Positions 1 to 8,201 of a DNA stretch of 64,000 bases are shown piece after piece. The notes below the pieces were generated by a model. The model was given only the letters and a program-made list of their open reading frames with translations. It was not told the DNA's origin and searched no databases. Positions within the stretch are counted from its first letter, which is position 1. Every line of letters starts with the position of its first letter. The stretch lies in NCBI GenBank assembly GCA_029259935.1, contig JAJDEH010000023.1, forward strand, positions 7,877 to 71,876, in the 5' to 3' direction. The DNA is from Planctomycetota bacterium. GTDB lineage: Bacteria > Planctomycetota > Planctomycetia > Pirellulales > Pirellulaceae. Made by a program: the position numbers and the translations under genes.

Positions 1-162
1 CGCTGCACACGCTTCTTCATAATTCGCCGCGGGCGAAGTGCCGCTGCGTACCAATTGCCCCGCAACATGCCGCCCCAAACGACTGTCCGGCAACGCATCA
101 ACCGCTCTGCCAACCCACGCCGCAAACTCCCAAAGCCGATCCGCCAATGCAACACGATCCAT
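1..162 (-). CDS. Four-helix bundle protein (23S rRNA intervening-sequence type), partial
   Basis: Reading the minus strand from the ATG at 162-160 gives 54 uninterrupted codons running off the left edge. The fragment contains QLVRSGTSPAANYEEA, close to the RSGTS-x-x-ANYxEA signature of the small four-helix-bundle proteins first noted inside 23S rRNA intervening sequences and now known as dispersed genes. Family members are usually about 115-130 aa, so roughly half is present. Their function is not established. The gene is preceded by an A/T-rich run of TTTGCA-like repeats at 171-212. It lies just downstream of xdhC on the same strand but is probably independent of it. Confidence 0.75.
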   Translation of the reverse strand, partial: MDRVALADRLWEFAAWVGRAVDALPDSRLGRHVAGQLVRSGTSPAANYEEACAA

Positions 163-170
163 ACTCTTCT

Positions 171-212
171 TCACTTTGCAATTTGCATTTTGCACTTTTC
201 ATTTTGCAATGA
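171..212. repeat. Degenerate TTTGCA-type short repeats upstream of the four-helix-bundle gene
   Basis: This A/T-rich stretch contains several imperfect copies of tttgca/ttttgca between the start of the four-helix-bundle gene and the end of xdhC. It stands out from the GC-rich surroundings. From memory, similar runs often precede genes of this family in environmental genomes, but that cannot be checked here. Confidence 0.4.
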
Positions 213-230
213 TCTTTCCCGATCGGTTCT

Positions 231-1319
231 TCAACTCTGCACCGCAACGCGTTCCGGTCGCCCCGGAATCGCGCCGGCACGGTTTCGATGCGACACAAGT
301 TCCGCACAAATACTGACGGCAATTTCCGGCACGGTTTGCGAACCGATATCGATTCCGACCGGCGCATGGACGTTCGCCAGAACTTCCTCGGGAACTCCTT
401 CACCAATCAGATCCTCGAAGATCATCTTGATCTTACGGCGGCTGCCGATCATGCCCACGTAACGGGCACCGCGGTTGGCCAGATGAAACAGCGCTTGTTC
501 GTCGTGATTGTGGCCACGCGTGACAATCAGACAGTACGTATCCGGCGTGATTTCGATATCCGGTAAGACTTCTTCAATGGGGCCATGTATTCGACGTTCA
601 GCATGCGGGAATCGATCTTCGTCAACAAACTCCGTGCGATCATCGGCAATCCAAACATCGAAATCAAGATTGCCCGCCAGCTCGCCGACCGCCTTGCCCA
701 CATGTCCGCCGCCGACAATCAGCAAACGGCAACGGGGTAAGGTTGGCAGATAGGCGATTCCCTGCGTCGCATAAGGCCGCGGCCGTTCTTCTAATGGACG
801 CAACGACTGGTGGACTTGGTCGGGAGCTTCCTGCGTTTCAAGCCGTGAATTCGCGCCGGCAACCAAGTTGCCCCCGGCGTCAAACAAATAACTGGCCGGA
901 GCTTCCGTTTGGCTGGTTTCGCCGTCGAAGACAATTGCTTCGGTGCATCCCCCGCCCTGCCCTGTCAATTCGCGAAGACGCTGAAAATAATCCGGCGGCG
1001 TAGCGGAATTGAAGGGAATCACGAGAACCTGCATGCGGCCTCCGCAGATCAATCCGTCGTCCCATCCGTAATCACTGTCCAATTGAAATTTGCAAACTTC
1101 CGCCTGGCCTTCCGACAGCACGGCCAGCGCCCGGCGTTTCACTTCCGCTTCGACGCAGCCGCCGCCCAACGTTCCCGCTTGCGAGCCGTCGGCAAAGACC
1201 AACATCAACGCGCCTGCTTTTTGGGGAGTGGAACCGCGCGTCTCGACCAGGCGGCAATAGGCGACCTGCTTGCCGCCTTGGATCGATTGCATCAGTTGTT
1301 GCACGAGGTCGCGCATCAT
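231..1319 (-). CDS. xdhC: XdhC/CoxI family protein
   Basis: This family is involved in inserting or maturing the molybdenum cofactor of xanthine dehydrogenase and related hydroxylases. The N-terminal XdhC/CoxI domain shows VETRGSTPQKAGA and GTLGGGCVEAEV. The C-terminal domain is Rossmann-like, with LLIVGGGHVGKAVGELAG and later GARYVGMIGSRRK. The ATG at 1319 overlaps the stop of the upstream gene as ATGA, giving 362 aa; the longer open frame adds 40 residues that are antisense-like readthrough of the neighbouring gene. No molybdenum hydroxylase subunit lies in the window, so its client enzyme would be outside it. Confidence 0.85.
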   Translation of the reverse strand: MMRDLVQQLMQSIQGGKQVAYCRLVETRGSTPQKAGALMLVFADGSQAGTLGGGCVEAEVKRRALAVLSEGQAEVCKFQLDSDYGWDDGLICGGRMQVLVIPFNSATPPDYFQRLRELTGQGGGCTEAIVFDGETSQTEAPASYLFDAGGNLVAGANSRLETQEAPDQVHQSLRPLEERPRPYATQGIAYLPTLPRCRLLIVGGGHVGKAVGELAGNLDFDVWIADDRTEFVDEDRFPHAERRIHGPIEEVLPDIEITPDTYCLIVTRGHNHDEQALFHLANRGARYVGMIGSRRKIKMIFEDLIGEGVPEEVLANVHAPVGIDIGSQTVPEIAVSICAELVSHRNRAGAIPGRPERVAVQS

Positions 1320-1630
1320 GATCCGACCGGTTGAAGCACCTGGACCGCCACACCTTGAACCAGCTCTTTCACCCGCTGGCGATAATCGAGCATGTGTTGT
1401 GCAATCAGGTGGGCTTCCAGGTGGTCGAGGCTTTCCCATTTCTCGACGACCGTGACGCCGTCGGGCCGCAATTCCGGCTGCGCTTCAATATTCGTCTCGA
1501 CATCGATCGTGGGGCCATACTCCAAACAGCCGTCCTCGGCCCGAACTAGTGGGACGAGATTTTGGAATTCGGCCAGAAATTCGTCGCGTTTGCCAGACGC
1601 GATCTGGATGGTTGCGATTACGTGAATCAA
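1316..1630 (-). CDS. Antibiotic biosynthesis monooxygenase (ABM/YgiN-like) domain protein
   Basis: A 104-aa single-domain protein of the dimeric alpha/beta-barrel ABM superfamily. MIHVIATIQIASGKRDEF opens with the typical first strand; EDGCLEYGP and VVEKWESLDHLEAHLIAQHM follow, the latter being the usual E-x-W-x-S-x-x-x-L-x-x-H pattern. Such proteins are cofactor-independent quinol monooxygenases or stress-related proteins, and the substrate cannot be read from the sequence. It is translationally coupled to xdhC by a 4-nt overlap, so the two are likely co-transcribed. Confidence 0.8.
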   Translation of the reverse strand: MIHVIATIQIASGKRDEFLAEFQNLVPLVRAEDGCLEYGPTIDVETNIEAQPELRPDGVTVVEKWESLDHLEAHLIAQHMLDYRQRVKELVQGVAVQVLQPVGS

Positions 1631-2162
1631 GACTTGCTCTCCTAGTAGTGGTTTTTGTCGGCGAAATTTGAATTCGAGCGATCACGCGAACAGGGTCATG
1701 AGAACTGGCGATCACTCGAAATAGTCGGCGGAATTGTCCGCTAGCATTTCCGTGGCGTGGGGGTTCGCATCTAGTTGCCTGTTGAAAAACACGTAGGCCG
1801 GACCGAGGAGCAAAGCGACGACGTTCCGGCATCCACGATTTGAGGGAAATCTGGCAAATGCCGGAGCAGCGCTTCGCTTGATCCGGCCTACACAATCGGT
1901 TTTTCAACAGGCTGCTAGGCGGGATCGTCAAATCGCATTTTGAACCGAACGGTGAGTGGACACAATGGCCCCGCAAGAAAGCTCGTATTGGGATCGACAG
2001 AGTCGGCAATAACCGCCATAGGGTGAACTGCCTCACAGATTTCAAAACCACCCACGCCTACAATGCAGGCTCAATCAAGAGTCCACAATTTGCTATATTT
2101 TCTAGCAGGAGCCGCATGCAGATTTTCGCGGCAACGATTTTTTCATTCGTCAGGAGCGTTGA
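1631..2162. other. Intergenic region between divergent genes
   Basis: About 530 bp between the minus-strand ABM gene and the plus-strand arsM. I see no convincing coding frame. It holds a 148-bp palindromic element (annotated separately). The last 100 bp contain an A/T-rich patch with TATATT near 2094 that could serve arsM, but no good -35 box accompanies it. Confidence 0.5.
1771..1918. repeat. Palindromic MITE-like element with 20-bp terminal inverted repeats
   Basis: The ends ctagttgcctgttgaaaaac (1771-1790) and the reverse complement of 1899-1918 match at 18 of 20 positions, and both termini carry CTAG. A second nested inverted repeat, gtaggccgga (1793-1802) and tccggcctac (1882-1891), is perfect, and the interior is also partly self-complementary. 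The element would fold into a long hairpin and has no coding frame. It looks like a non-autonomous mobile or REP-like repeat. Confidence 0.75.
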
Positions 2163-3353
2163 ATGAGCCGGAGTGCAGACACCAGTACCGGAATATCGCC
2201 AATTCAATTAGATGTCGAACAAGCAGTGCGCCAACGCTACTCGGCTGCCTCGCAACAAGCCGAAGCGAGTCTATGCTGCCCGGTCGATTACGACGGCAGG
2301 TACTTGAAGGTGTTGCCTCAAGAACTGATCGACAGGGATTACGGCTGTGGCGATCCGTCCAAGTATGTTCAGCCTGGCGAAGCCGTGCTTGATCTGGGAT
2401 CGGGCGGTGGGAAGATCTGTTTTATCGCCTCGCAGATTGTCGGTGCCGAAGGTCGCGTGGTGGGTGTCGACATGAACGACGACATGCTGGGGCTTGCCCG
2501 TCGCCATCAACAACTAATCGGTGACAACATCGGCTGGCACAACGTCGAGTTCCACAAAGGACGGATTCAAGATCTGGCACTCGACCTGGACCAGTTCGAG
2601 AAGTGCCTGCAAGCGAACCCCGTCGATAGCGCCAACGGTTGGCTCGAGACGCAACAGGTCGCCGACCAAATGCGGCGCGACGAGCCAATGATTGCCGACG
2701 GTTCGATGGACGTCGTGTTATCCAACTGCGTGTTGAATCTGGTCGATCCAGACGACCGCCGCCGTCTGTTCGCCGAAATTTTCCGCGTGCTGCGGCGCGG
2801 AGGGCGGGCCGTCATCAGCGATATTGTTTGCGACGAGGCCGTGCCGGAACGGCTCAAGCACGACGCCAAGCTATGGAGCGGTTGCATTAGCGGCGCGTTC
2901 TTGGAGCACGAATTTCTGCAAGCTTTTGAAGAAGCCGGATTTTACGGCTGCGAGATTGTGTCCCGCCAGGAAGAACCGTGGGCCACCGTGGAAGGAATCG
3001 AGTTCCGCAGCCTGACGGTTTGCGCTTGGAAAGGCAAGGAAGGCCCTTGTCTGGATCACAACCAGGCCGTCATTTACCAAGGCCCCTGGAAGAGCGTGAT
3101 GGACGACGACGGCCACGTTCTAAAGCGCGGTGTTCGGACGGCAGTTTGCGAAAAAACATTTGGGATCTACACGGGAAGGCCCTATGCCGACGATGTGATT
3201 CCGGTCCCGCCGCACACTCCTGTCGACCCCAGCCAGGCAAGCCAGTTCGATTGCCGTCGCGGTGCCATCCGCGATCCACGCGAAACCAAAGCCGGCGATC
3301 CACGGATCACTCAACTCAACGTGGATGGCTGCGGACCGGGCGGTTGCTGCTAG
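2163..3353 (+). CDS. arsM: Arsenite S-adenosylmethionine methyltransferase (ArsM-like)
   Basis: A 396-aa class I SAM methyltransferase. The SAM-binding motif VLDLGSGGGKICFIA is followed by GRVVGVDMNDDML. Arsenite-ligand cysteines typical of ArsM are visible: LCCP near residue 37, DYGCGDP near 61, SNCVLNL near 192 and WSGCISGAF near 239. It therefore probably methylates As(III) in the cytoplasm. Compared with short ArsM proteins there is an insertion around residues 140-175, and a C-terminal extension ends in GCGPGGCC, a likely metalloid-binding tail. AGGAG lies 5 nt before the ATG. No arsR, arsB or arsC is adjacent, so it looks like a stand-alone resistance gene. Confidence 0.85.
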   Translation: MSRSADTSTGISPIQLDVEQAVRQRYSAASQQAEASLCCPVDYDGRYLKVLPQELIDRDYGCGDPSKYVQPGEAVLDLGSGGGKICFIASQIVGAEGRVVGVDMNDDMLGLARRHQQLIGDNIGWHNVEFHKGRIQDLALDLDQFEKCLQANPVDSANGWLETQQVADQMRRDEPMIADGSMDVVLSNCVLNLVDPDDRRRLFAEIFRVLRRGGRAVISDIVCDEAVPERLKHDAKLWSGCISGAFLEHEFLQAFEEAGFYGCEIVSRQEEPWATVEGIEFRSLTVCAWKGKEGPCLDHNQAVIYQGPWKSVMDDDGHVLKRGVRTAVCEKTFGIYTGRPYADDVIPVPPHTPVDPSQASQFDCRRGAIRDPRETKAGDPRITQLNVDGCGPGGCC

Positions 3354-3830
3354 TTGCTCGGTCAGGTCTTGATGGCCGAACCAGCCGCACGCGAAACCAA
3401 ATCCAGGCTTTGGACTCAAGCGAGTGGCTAGTCGCGTCGCCGCGCTCGGTTTTCCGCATCCGCCGGGCGTTGCCGTTGCTGGCGGCGGAAAACTCCTTGA
3501 TTTGCCGCTCCTCCAGTGACCTACCGTTGACGGGCACCCCATCACGCGGGCAATCTCCACGGCATCTACCTGCCTGCTCGCTGGTAAGGGCATCCCTCAA
3601 TTAGCTAATTTGTCGTCAAAATGGCGGATTAGAACTGTTTCTATGCACCATGGAATGAGATATAGATATAGTTTGTCGGAAGATCTGCAATAATTTTGAC
3701 AGACGCGGTCGTTAAACTTAAATAGAGGAACAATTCGCAGGATGTGACGAGTTGAAGGATGTGACGTGGGGGCAAGTTCATAAAAGTTCTGTCGAGACAA
3801 CGTTAGCACCATGAGAAGAGACTCCGCTCC
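3354..3830. other. Intergenic region upstream of the sigma factor gene
   Basis: The GC-rich left part (about 3360-3600) reads on the minus strand as two short frames that would join only with frameshifts, so it may be decayed coding sequence that I do not recognise. The right part is A/T-rich and holds a candidate promoter at 3696-3724. Confidence 0.35.
3696..3724 (+). promoter_or_regulatory. Candidate sigma-70 promoter for the ECF sigma factor/kinase operon
   Basis: A perfect TTGACA at 3696-3701 is followed after 17 nt by TAAATA at 3719-3724, about 105 nt before the ATG. The -10 box is weak, so this is only a candidate. Confidence 0.35.
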
Positions 3831-4409
3831 ATGACCACCACATTGCCCGATTTCGACATGCTTATCCGCGAGGTCCGCGCGGGAAGCCAGGATGCGGCTT
3901 GGCAACTGATCGAAAACTACAGTTCCAAGATCCTGCGCGTTGTTCGCCGCGAGCTGCCGGATACTCTGCGGAAGAAGTTTGATTCTCAAGACTTTCTGCA
4001 AGTGGTCTGGGCTTCCGTGTTCAGAGAACCGCAACGGCTGACGGGCTTCGATTCCCCGGACCAGTTGGCCGCCTTCCTGGGAGGCATCGCCGCCAACAAG
4101 GTCAAGATGGAAAAACGCCGGCGGTTTCACGGACAGAAACACAACGTCAATCTTGAGCGCGCTCTGGAAGATTCAGAAGCCAAGGCCGGCAGCACCATCC
4201 AAACCAACGAACCTAGCCCTGAACAGATTGCGATCGCGCGCGAACGGTGGGAAAGAATGATGGACGAGCTGTCCGACGATTATAAAAAGATCGTGGAACT
4301 GCGGCTGGCGGGAAACAGCGTGCGTGAAATTGCTCAGATCTTGGGCAAGCACGAAGGAACGGTGCATCGGGCAATTCGAAAGATCGAGCAGATGTGCCAG
4401 GAGATCTAA
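3831..4409 (+). CDS. ECF-type RNA polymerase sigma factor
   Basis: A 192-aa two-domain sigma-70 family protein. The sigma-2 region covers roughly residues 5-95, with DSQDFLQVVWASVFR, and sigma-4 covers roughly 130-190, with the helix-turn-helix RLAGNSVREIAQILGKHEGT. There is no large C-terminal extension. It ends 3 nt before a Ser/Thr kinase gene whose ribosome site (AGGAG) overlaps the sigma stop region, so the two are co-transcribed. Sigma factor and kinase pairing is a recurrent planctomycete arrangement in which the kinase is thought to replace a classical anti-sigma factor. The target promoters cannot be inferred from the window. Confidence 0.88.
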   Translation: MTTTLPDFDMLIREVRAGSQDAAWQLIENYSSKILRVVRRELPDTLRKKFDSQDFLQVVWASVFREPQRLTGFDSPDQLAAFLGGIAANKVKMEKRRRFHGQKHNVNLERALEDSEAKAGSTIQTNEPSPEQIAIARERWERMMDELSDDYKKIVELRLAGNSVREIAQILGKHEGTVHRAIRKIEQMCQEI

Positions 4410-4412
4410 ACC

Positions 4413-6842
4413 GTGGCGCTCTCGTCGGATTCCGCCAATGTCGCGACCCTGCAACCGGCTGCCCTGGACGAAGAGGCTTGCCGGCAGTTGGCCGATTCGA
4501 TCGTCGTGGGATGGAAGAACGGCCAGTCCGCCGACACCGACCAGGTACTCGCCAACCATCCGGAATTAACGCGGCATAAGTCCGTCGTACTCGATCTGGC
4601 CTACGAAGAATTCTGCCAGCGGGAGGAACGCGGCGAATCGTTGAAAAAATCGCGATTTTGCAGCCGGTTCCCAAATTTCAGATCGTCGCTTCGTCGCCAG
4701 TTGGAAATCCACCAATTGGTGCAGGATCAACGAGACGCAATGGAGAATTCCGTCGCCATGGCCTGGCCCGAACTGGGAGAGCAGTTTCTGGACTTCTTGA
4801 TCCTCGAAGAACTCGGCCGCGGCGCGTTTGCCCGAGTCTACCTAGCCGAGGAAGGCATGTTGGGCGGGCGGCGAGTGGCGGTCAAGGTATCCTCCTTCGG
4901 TGCGATGGAAGCCGAAACCATGGGAAAGCTTGAGCATCCCAACATCGTGCCGGTGCACTCCGTGCAGGAAGATATGGATACCGACATGACCGCCATTGTC
5001 ATGTCGTTCCTGGGCCGCGCCACGTTTTGCGACGTGTTGGACGCGGCGGGCAGCGGCGATCAGTTTCCGCGCCGCGCGGCCGCGATCCTAGAAACGGTCA
5101 AGAAAGTAAATTTCGATCCGCCCCGGGAAGACTCCGAACCAGCCAGCCAGCTTCAGCGCGGCACCTATCTCGACGGCGTTCTCAATTTAGTCGCCCAACT
5201 GGCCGAGGCGCTGGCTCACGCCCATAAGAACGGCATTTTGCATTTGGACCTCAAGCCGTCCAACGTCTTGCTGACCGATAACGGCACGCCCATGCTGCTG
5301 GACTTCAATCTGTCGTTCGACAAGCAGATCGGCGAAGTCCGCGTGGGCGGAACCCTGCCCTACATGTCACCCGAACAACTGCAAGCGATTGCCAGCGGCA
5401 AACAGGAAGACGTGGCCGTCGACGAACGATCGGACATCTTTTCGGCCGGTGTGTTGATCCACGAACTGCTGACGGGCGAGTTGCCGTTTGGCGAAGTTCC
5501 CGAGGCAACTTCGACCGAGGAGATTGCCGAGAAATTGCTCGATCGCTGCCAACGCGGTCCGAGTTCGCTACGCCAGTCCAACCGAGAGGTCTCGGAAAGC
5601 ATTTCGAAAATCGTCAGTCGGTGCCTGGCCTTCGATCCGGATGACCGGATTCAATCGGCGGAAGAATTGGGCAAGTTGTTGCGCCGCGAACTGCGTCCCC
5701 TCGATCGCTTCAAGCGCTGGGTGACGAATCACATCGCCATCAGTGTTTTTTCGGCGGTCATGGTACTCGCGTTGATCTCGGCCGCCGTCGTGTTTACCGC
5801 GACACGGGACTCGTACGCCGTTCGCCAGTACAAACAAGCCGCCACCGCATTTGCCGCGGGCGACAACGAAAAGGCGATGGATTACCTAGATATCTCTTTG
5901 CGGCATGACCCACAAGCGGTGGACGCGATGCTGTTGCGAGTTCGCGTGAACATCGAGCGAGGTGACTTTACCGCGGCGAGTCTGGAACTGGAGCAAGTCT
6001 CCGAGCTTCCGTCGACCGAACCGACCTTGCTTGATTTTGGCAAGGAGCAACTTCAGTTGGGCGAGGCGGAATACCATCGCGCAAATTACAATACCGCGCT
6101 TGACCACTTCAATCTTGCGGACCTGTGCAATCGTGATTCTCCTTCTGTGCTTATTTGGATGGCGCGGACGTTCGATAAGCTGAGCGATTCGCAGTCCGCG
6201 GTCAATGCGATGGAACGTGCCGTCGAGTTGTCGCCAAAGGCGAGAAACGTCGCGTTTTTGGCCTATTGTTACAGTCGCGTTGGATTCCATGGTCCAGCGA
6301 CCAATCGCTACCACAAGGCGATTGACGCAGGTATGGATTCGGCGATGTTGCACAGCAACTTGGCGCTTTCAAGCTATTTAGGGGGCTGGAAACAGGAGGC
6401 CGCCGCGATTGTGCCCAAGATCATTGATCGTGACCCCGATTTATTCACGGCCTACGTCCTTCGTCAAATGATGAAGATAGACCAGGCGTATTCCGACGAA
6501 GGCGTCTTGCTCGACATCATCGGCGACCTGAAACATGCGATTGATTTGAAACAAACACCAATGGGCAAGGGCCAATTACATCGGGACCTTGCCAATCTCT
6601 ACGCCCTGGCGGCGCGGTCCGATACAAATTGCGAATCCCAGGCGGTTCGCCATGCCAAATTAGCCCTGGAGTTCGGCGCGAACAAACGCGACTTTGAGAA
6701 TTTTGCCCCTACTTGGGCGTTGGTCAGTAAGGCATTAACGCTTGAGGAACTCAAGGGGGACCCAAAGTTGCGTCACCATTTCGAGATGACGTTGTTTCTA
6801 AATCCACTTGAGTTGAACAGCGAGGCCGGAGATTCCCCATAA
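4413..6842 (+). CDS. Membrane Ser/Thr protein kinase with TPR sensor region
   Basis: 809 aa from a GTG start. The kinase domain spans about residues 128-425: glycine loop LGRGAFARVYLAEE (134-147), VAVKVS with Lys158, catalytic HLDLKPSN (277-284), LLDFNLSFD (296-303) and GGTLPYMSPEQL. Two invariant motifs are altered: HRD reads HLD and DFG reads DFN. The Mg-binding Asp and catalytic Asp are kept, so activity is plausible. One transmembrane helix (about 441-463) follows, then a C-terminal TPR region with repeats such as AATAFAAGDNEKAMDYLDIS. With the kinase in the cytoplasm, the TPRs would be outside the membrane. It sits 3 nt after the ECF sigma gene, so it is the likely regulator of that sigma factor. 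Confidence 0.9.
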   Translation: MALSSDSANVATLQPAALDEEACRQLADSIVVGWKNGQSADTDQVLANHPELTRHKSVVLDLAYEEFCQREERGESLKKSRFCSRFPNFRSSLRRQLEIHQLVQDQRDAMENSVAMAWPELGEQFLDFLILEELGRGAFARVYLAEEGMLGGRRVAVKVSSFGAMEAETMGKLEHPNIVPVHSVQEDMDTDMTAIVMSFLGRATFCDVLDAAGSGDQFPRRAAAILETVKKVNFDPPREDSEPASQLQRGTYLDGVLNLVAQLAEALAHAHKNGILHLDLKPSNVLLTDNGTPMLLDFNLSFDKQIGEVRVGGTLPYMSPEQLQAIASGKQEDVAVDERSDIFSAGVLIHELLTGELPFGEVPEATSTEEIAEKLLDRCQRGPSSLRQSNREVSESISKIVSRCLAFDPDDRIQSAEELGKLLRRELRPLDRFKRWVTNHIAISVFSAVMVLALISAAVVFTATRDSYAVRQYKQAATAFAAGDNEKAMDYLDISLRHDPQAVDAMLLRVRVNIERGDFTAASLELEQVSELPSTEPTLLDFGKEQLQLGEAEYHRANYNTALDHFNLADLCNRDSPSVLIWMARTFDKLSDSQSAVNAMERAVELSPKARNVAFLAYCYSRVGFHGPATNRYHKAIDAGMDSAMLHSNLALSSYLGGWKQEAAAIVPKIIDRDPDLFTAYVLRQMMKIDQAYSDEGVLLDIIGDLKHAIDLKQTPMGKGQLHRDLANLYALAARSDTNCESQAVRHAKLALEFGANKRDFENFAPTWALVSKALTLEELKGDPKLRHHFEMTLFLNPLELNSEAGDSP

Positions 6843-6878
6843 CGCGTGGTCGCTCCGGCCGTTGTTGACCAGAATTTT

Positions 6879-8201
6879 CTAATAGACAGACGTCGCGGCC
6901 GTATTCGAGTCGACGTCATCGTCGTCGGTAGTTATGGCGGTGGCGGTGCCTGCGCTAATGCCACTCACTTCAAATGTGAAGTTACCGAAGGCGTTGGTTG
7001 TCGTGGAATTGCCACTAATCACGCCACCAAACTCGACAGTCAATCCGTTCGGATTCTCGTCAACAACCGTCCCAGTGAACGTGTACAAGCTACCGTTCTG
7101 AACGACGCTGAAGTTCGTAATCGTCGGCGCATCATTAACGCTCGCCACGTCCACGTCAAAGGTAGACTGAACCGACAGTCCGTCGATGTCTTCCGCTTTC
7201 ACGGTGATGGTGGCCGAACCGTACTCATCGGCTTCGTAGTCCAGCGTCAATTGGTCGCTGCTGATGCTGGTCGAATCGAACAGCGAGCCGTTGGTGTTGG
7301 CGGTGACCGTGTAAGTCAGGCTGCTGGAACTGTCAAACTCGTCGCTAAAATAACTGCTTAGGTAGATCACACTATTCGCGGCGTCTTCGTCCACGTCGAC
7401 ATCCGTAATACCGGTGGTGGTCGGGGCGGCGGTGAGCCGCCAATCGGTCGTCGATTGCGTGGCCAGCAAATTGCCGGCGATGTCGGCGACGTTGCTGGCG
7501 ACCGTGTCGTATTCTCCTCCGGCCAGGCCGCCGCTAAAGCTAATCTCGATTTTGGTGCTGGTGGCCAGCGTGACGGATTGCGTGGGCTTGACCGCGCTGG
7601 CGTCCTCGACCCACACATTGCCGGTACTCGCCGTGGCGCTGTCGAGGGCTTCGCTAAACGTGACGTCGACCGTCGTTGGCGCGGTCGAGACCACACTGGA
7701 GTCGGAAGGAGTCACGCTGGAGACCGTGGGCGCGACGCGGTCCAGCGTAAAGCCATGGCTGGTCCAGCCACTGGTCACATCGCCGCCGCTCTGATGCTCG
7801 ACGGTTCGATATCGCAGTGGCAAGTTGCCGTTGTGCGTCTCCAGCGAACTATCGTTGGACAGCGGGTCGTAGGTGAAATTGCTGTACGAACTGTAGATCG
7901 TGGTCAGCCCATCGACAACGCCGTCATTGTCATGGTCGAATTCGACATCCACCGAGGTCGTATTCGTTTCATTGTATTCGACGCTGGCTGACACCGTCGG
8001 GTCGGTCGTGATATCGTCGCTCGCCGAAGATCCGGTATCCGAATAGAGCCCCAGCCCGACGACGTCGGCGGCCAGCATCGTTCGTCCTTCAAGCATTTCC
8101 AACGCCGAACCTAGGCGTCGCCCGCGCGAGCGATTGCCGTTGAAGGGGCGACGAGGTCGAGCCTTGCGATTCTGAAAGCGCGCACGGAGATCCCTAAGCA
8201 T
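6879..8201 (-). CDS. Exported Ig-like/cadherin-like repeat protein with planctomycete leader
   Basis: 440 aa. The N-terminus is highly basic (MLRDLRARFQNRKARPRR) and is followed by ALEMLEGRTMLAA, the leader pattern seen on large planctomycete surface proteins. Next come an SbsA-type Ig-like domain around 140-230 (SVTPSDSSV, VDVTFSEALD) and a cadherin-like domain around 240-345 (DYEADEYGSATITVKAEDID, NDAPTI), plus part of a further one. The ATG at 8201 is chosen because GAAAGG lies 7 nt upstream; a TTG five codons earlier is open. The protein stops after TDDDDVDSNTAATSVY with no dockerin or sorting domain, so it may be a shortened relative of much larger adhesins. Confidence 0.75.
   Translation of the reverse strand: MLRDLRARFQNRKARPRRPFNGNRSRGRRLGSALEMLEGRTMLAADVVGLGLYSDTGSSASDDITTDPTVSASVEYNETNTTSVDVEFDHDNDGVVDGLTTIYSSYSNFTYDPLSNDSSLETHNGNLPLRYRTVEHQSGGDVTSGWTSHGFTLDRVAPTVSSVTPSDSSVVSTAPTTVDVTFSEALDSATASTGNVWVEDASAVKPTQSVTLATSTKIEISFSGGLAGGEYDTVASNVADIAGNLLATQSTTDWRLTAAPTTTGITDVDVDEDAANSVIYLSSYFSDEFDSSSSLTYTVTANTNGSLFDSTSISSDQLTLDYEADEYGSATITVKAEDIDGLSVQSTFDVDVASVNDAPTITNFSVVQNGSLYTFTGTVVDENPNGLTVEFGGVISGNSTTTNAFGNFTFEVSGISAGTATAITTDDDDVDSNTAATSVY

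Noticed and set aside
1485..2051. 188-codon open frame on the minus strand
   Set aside because: It overlaps the ABM gene in another frame and runs through the 148-bp palindrome; no domain signature.
3597..4142. 181-codon minus-strand frame
   Set aside because: It is largely antisense to the ECF sigma gene, has no ribosome site and no recognisable motif.
6846..7361. 171-codon plus-strand frame antisense to the exported Ig-like protein
   Set aside because: It is a shadow of the real gene, whose leader and domains are clear on the other strand.
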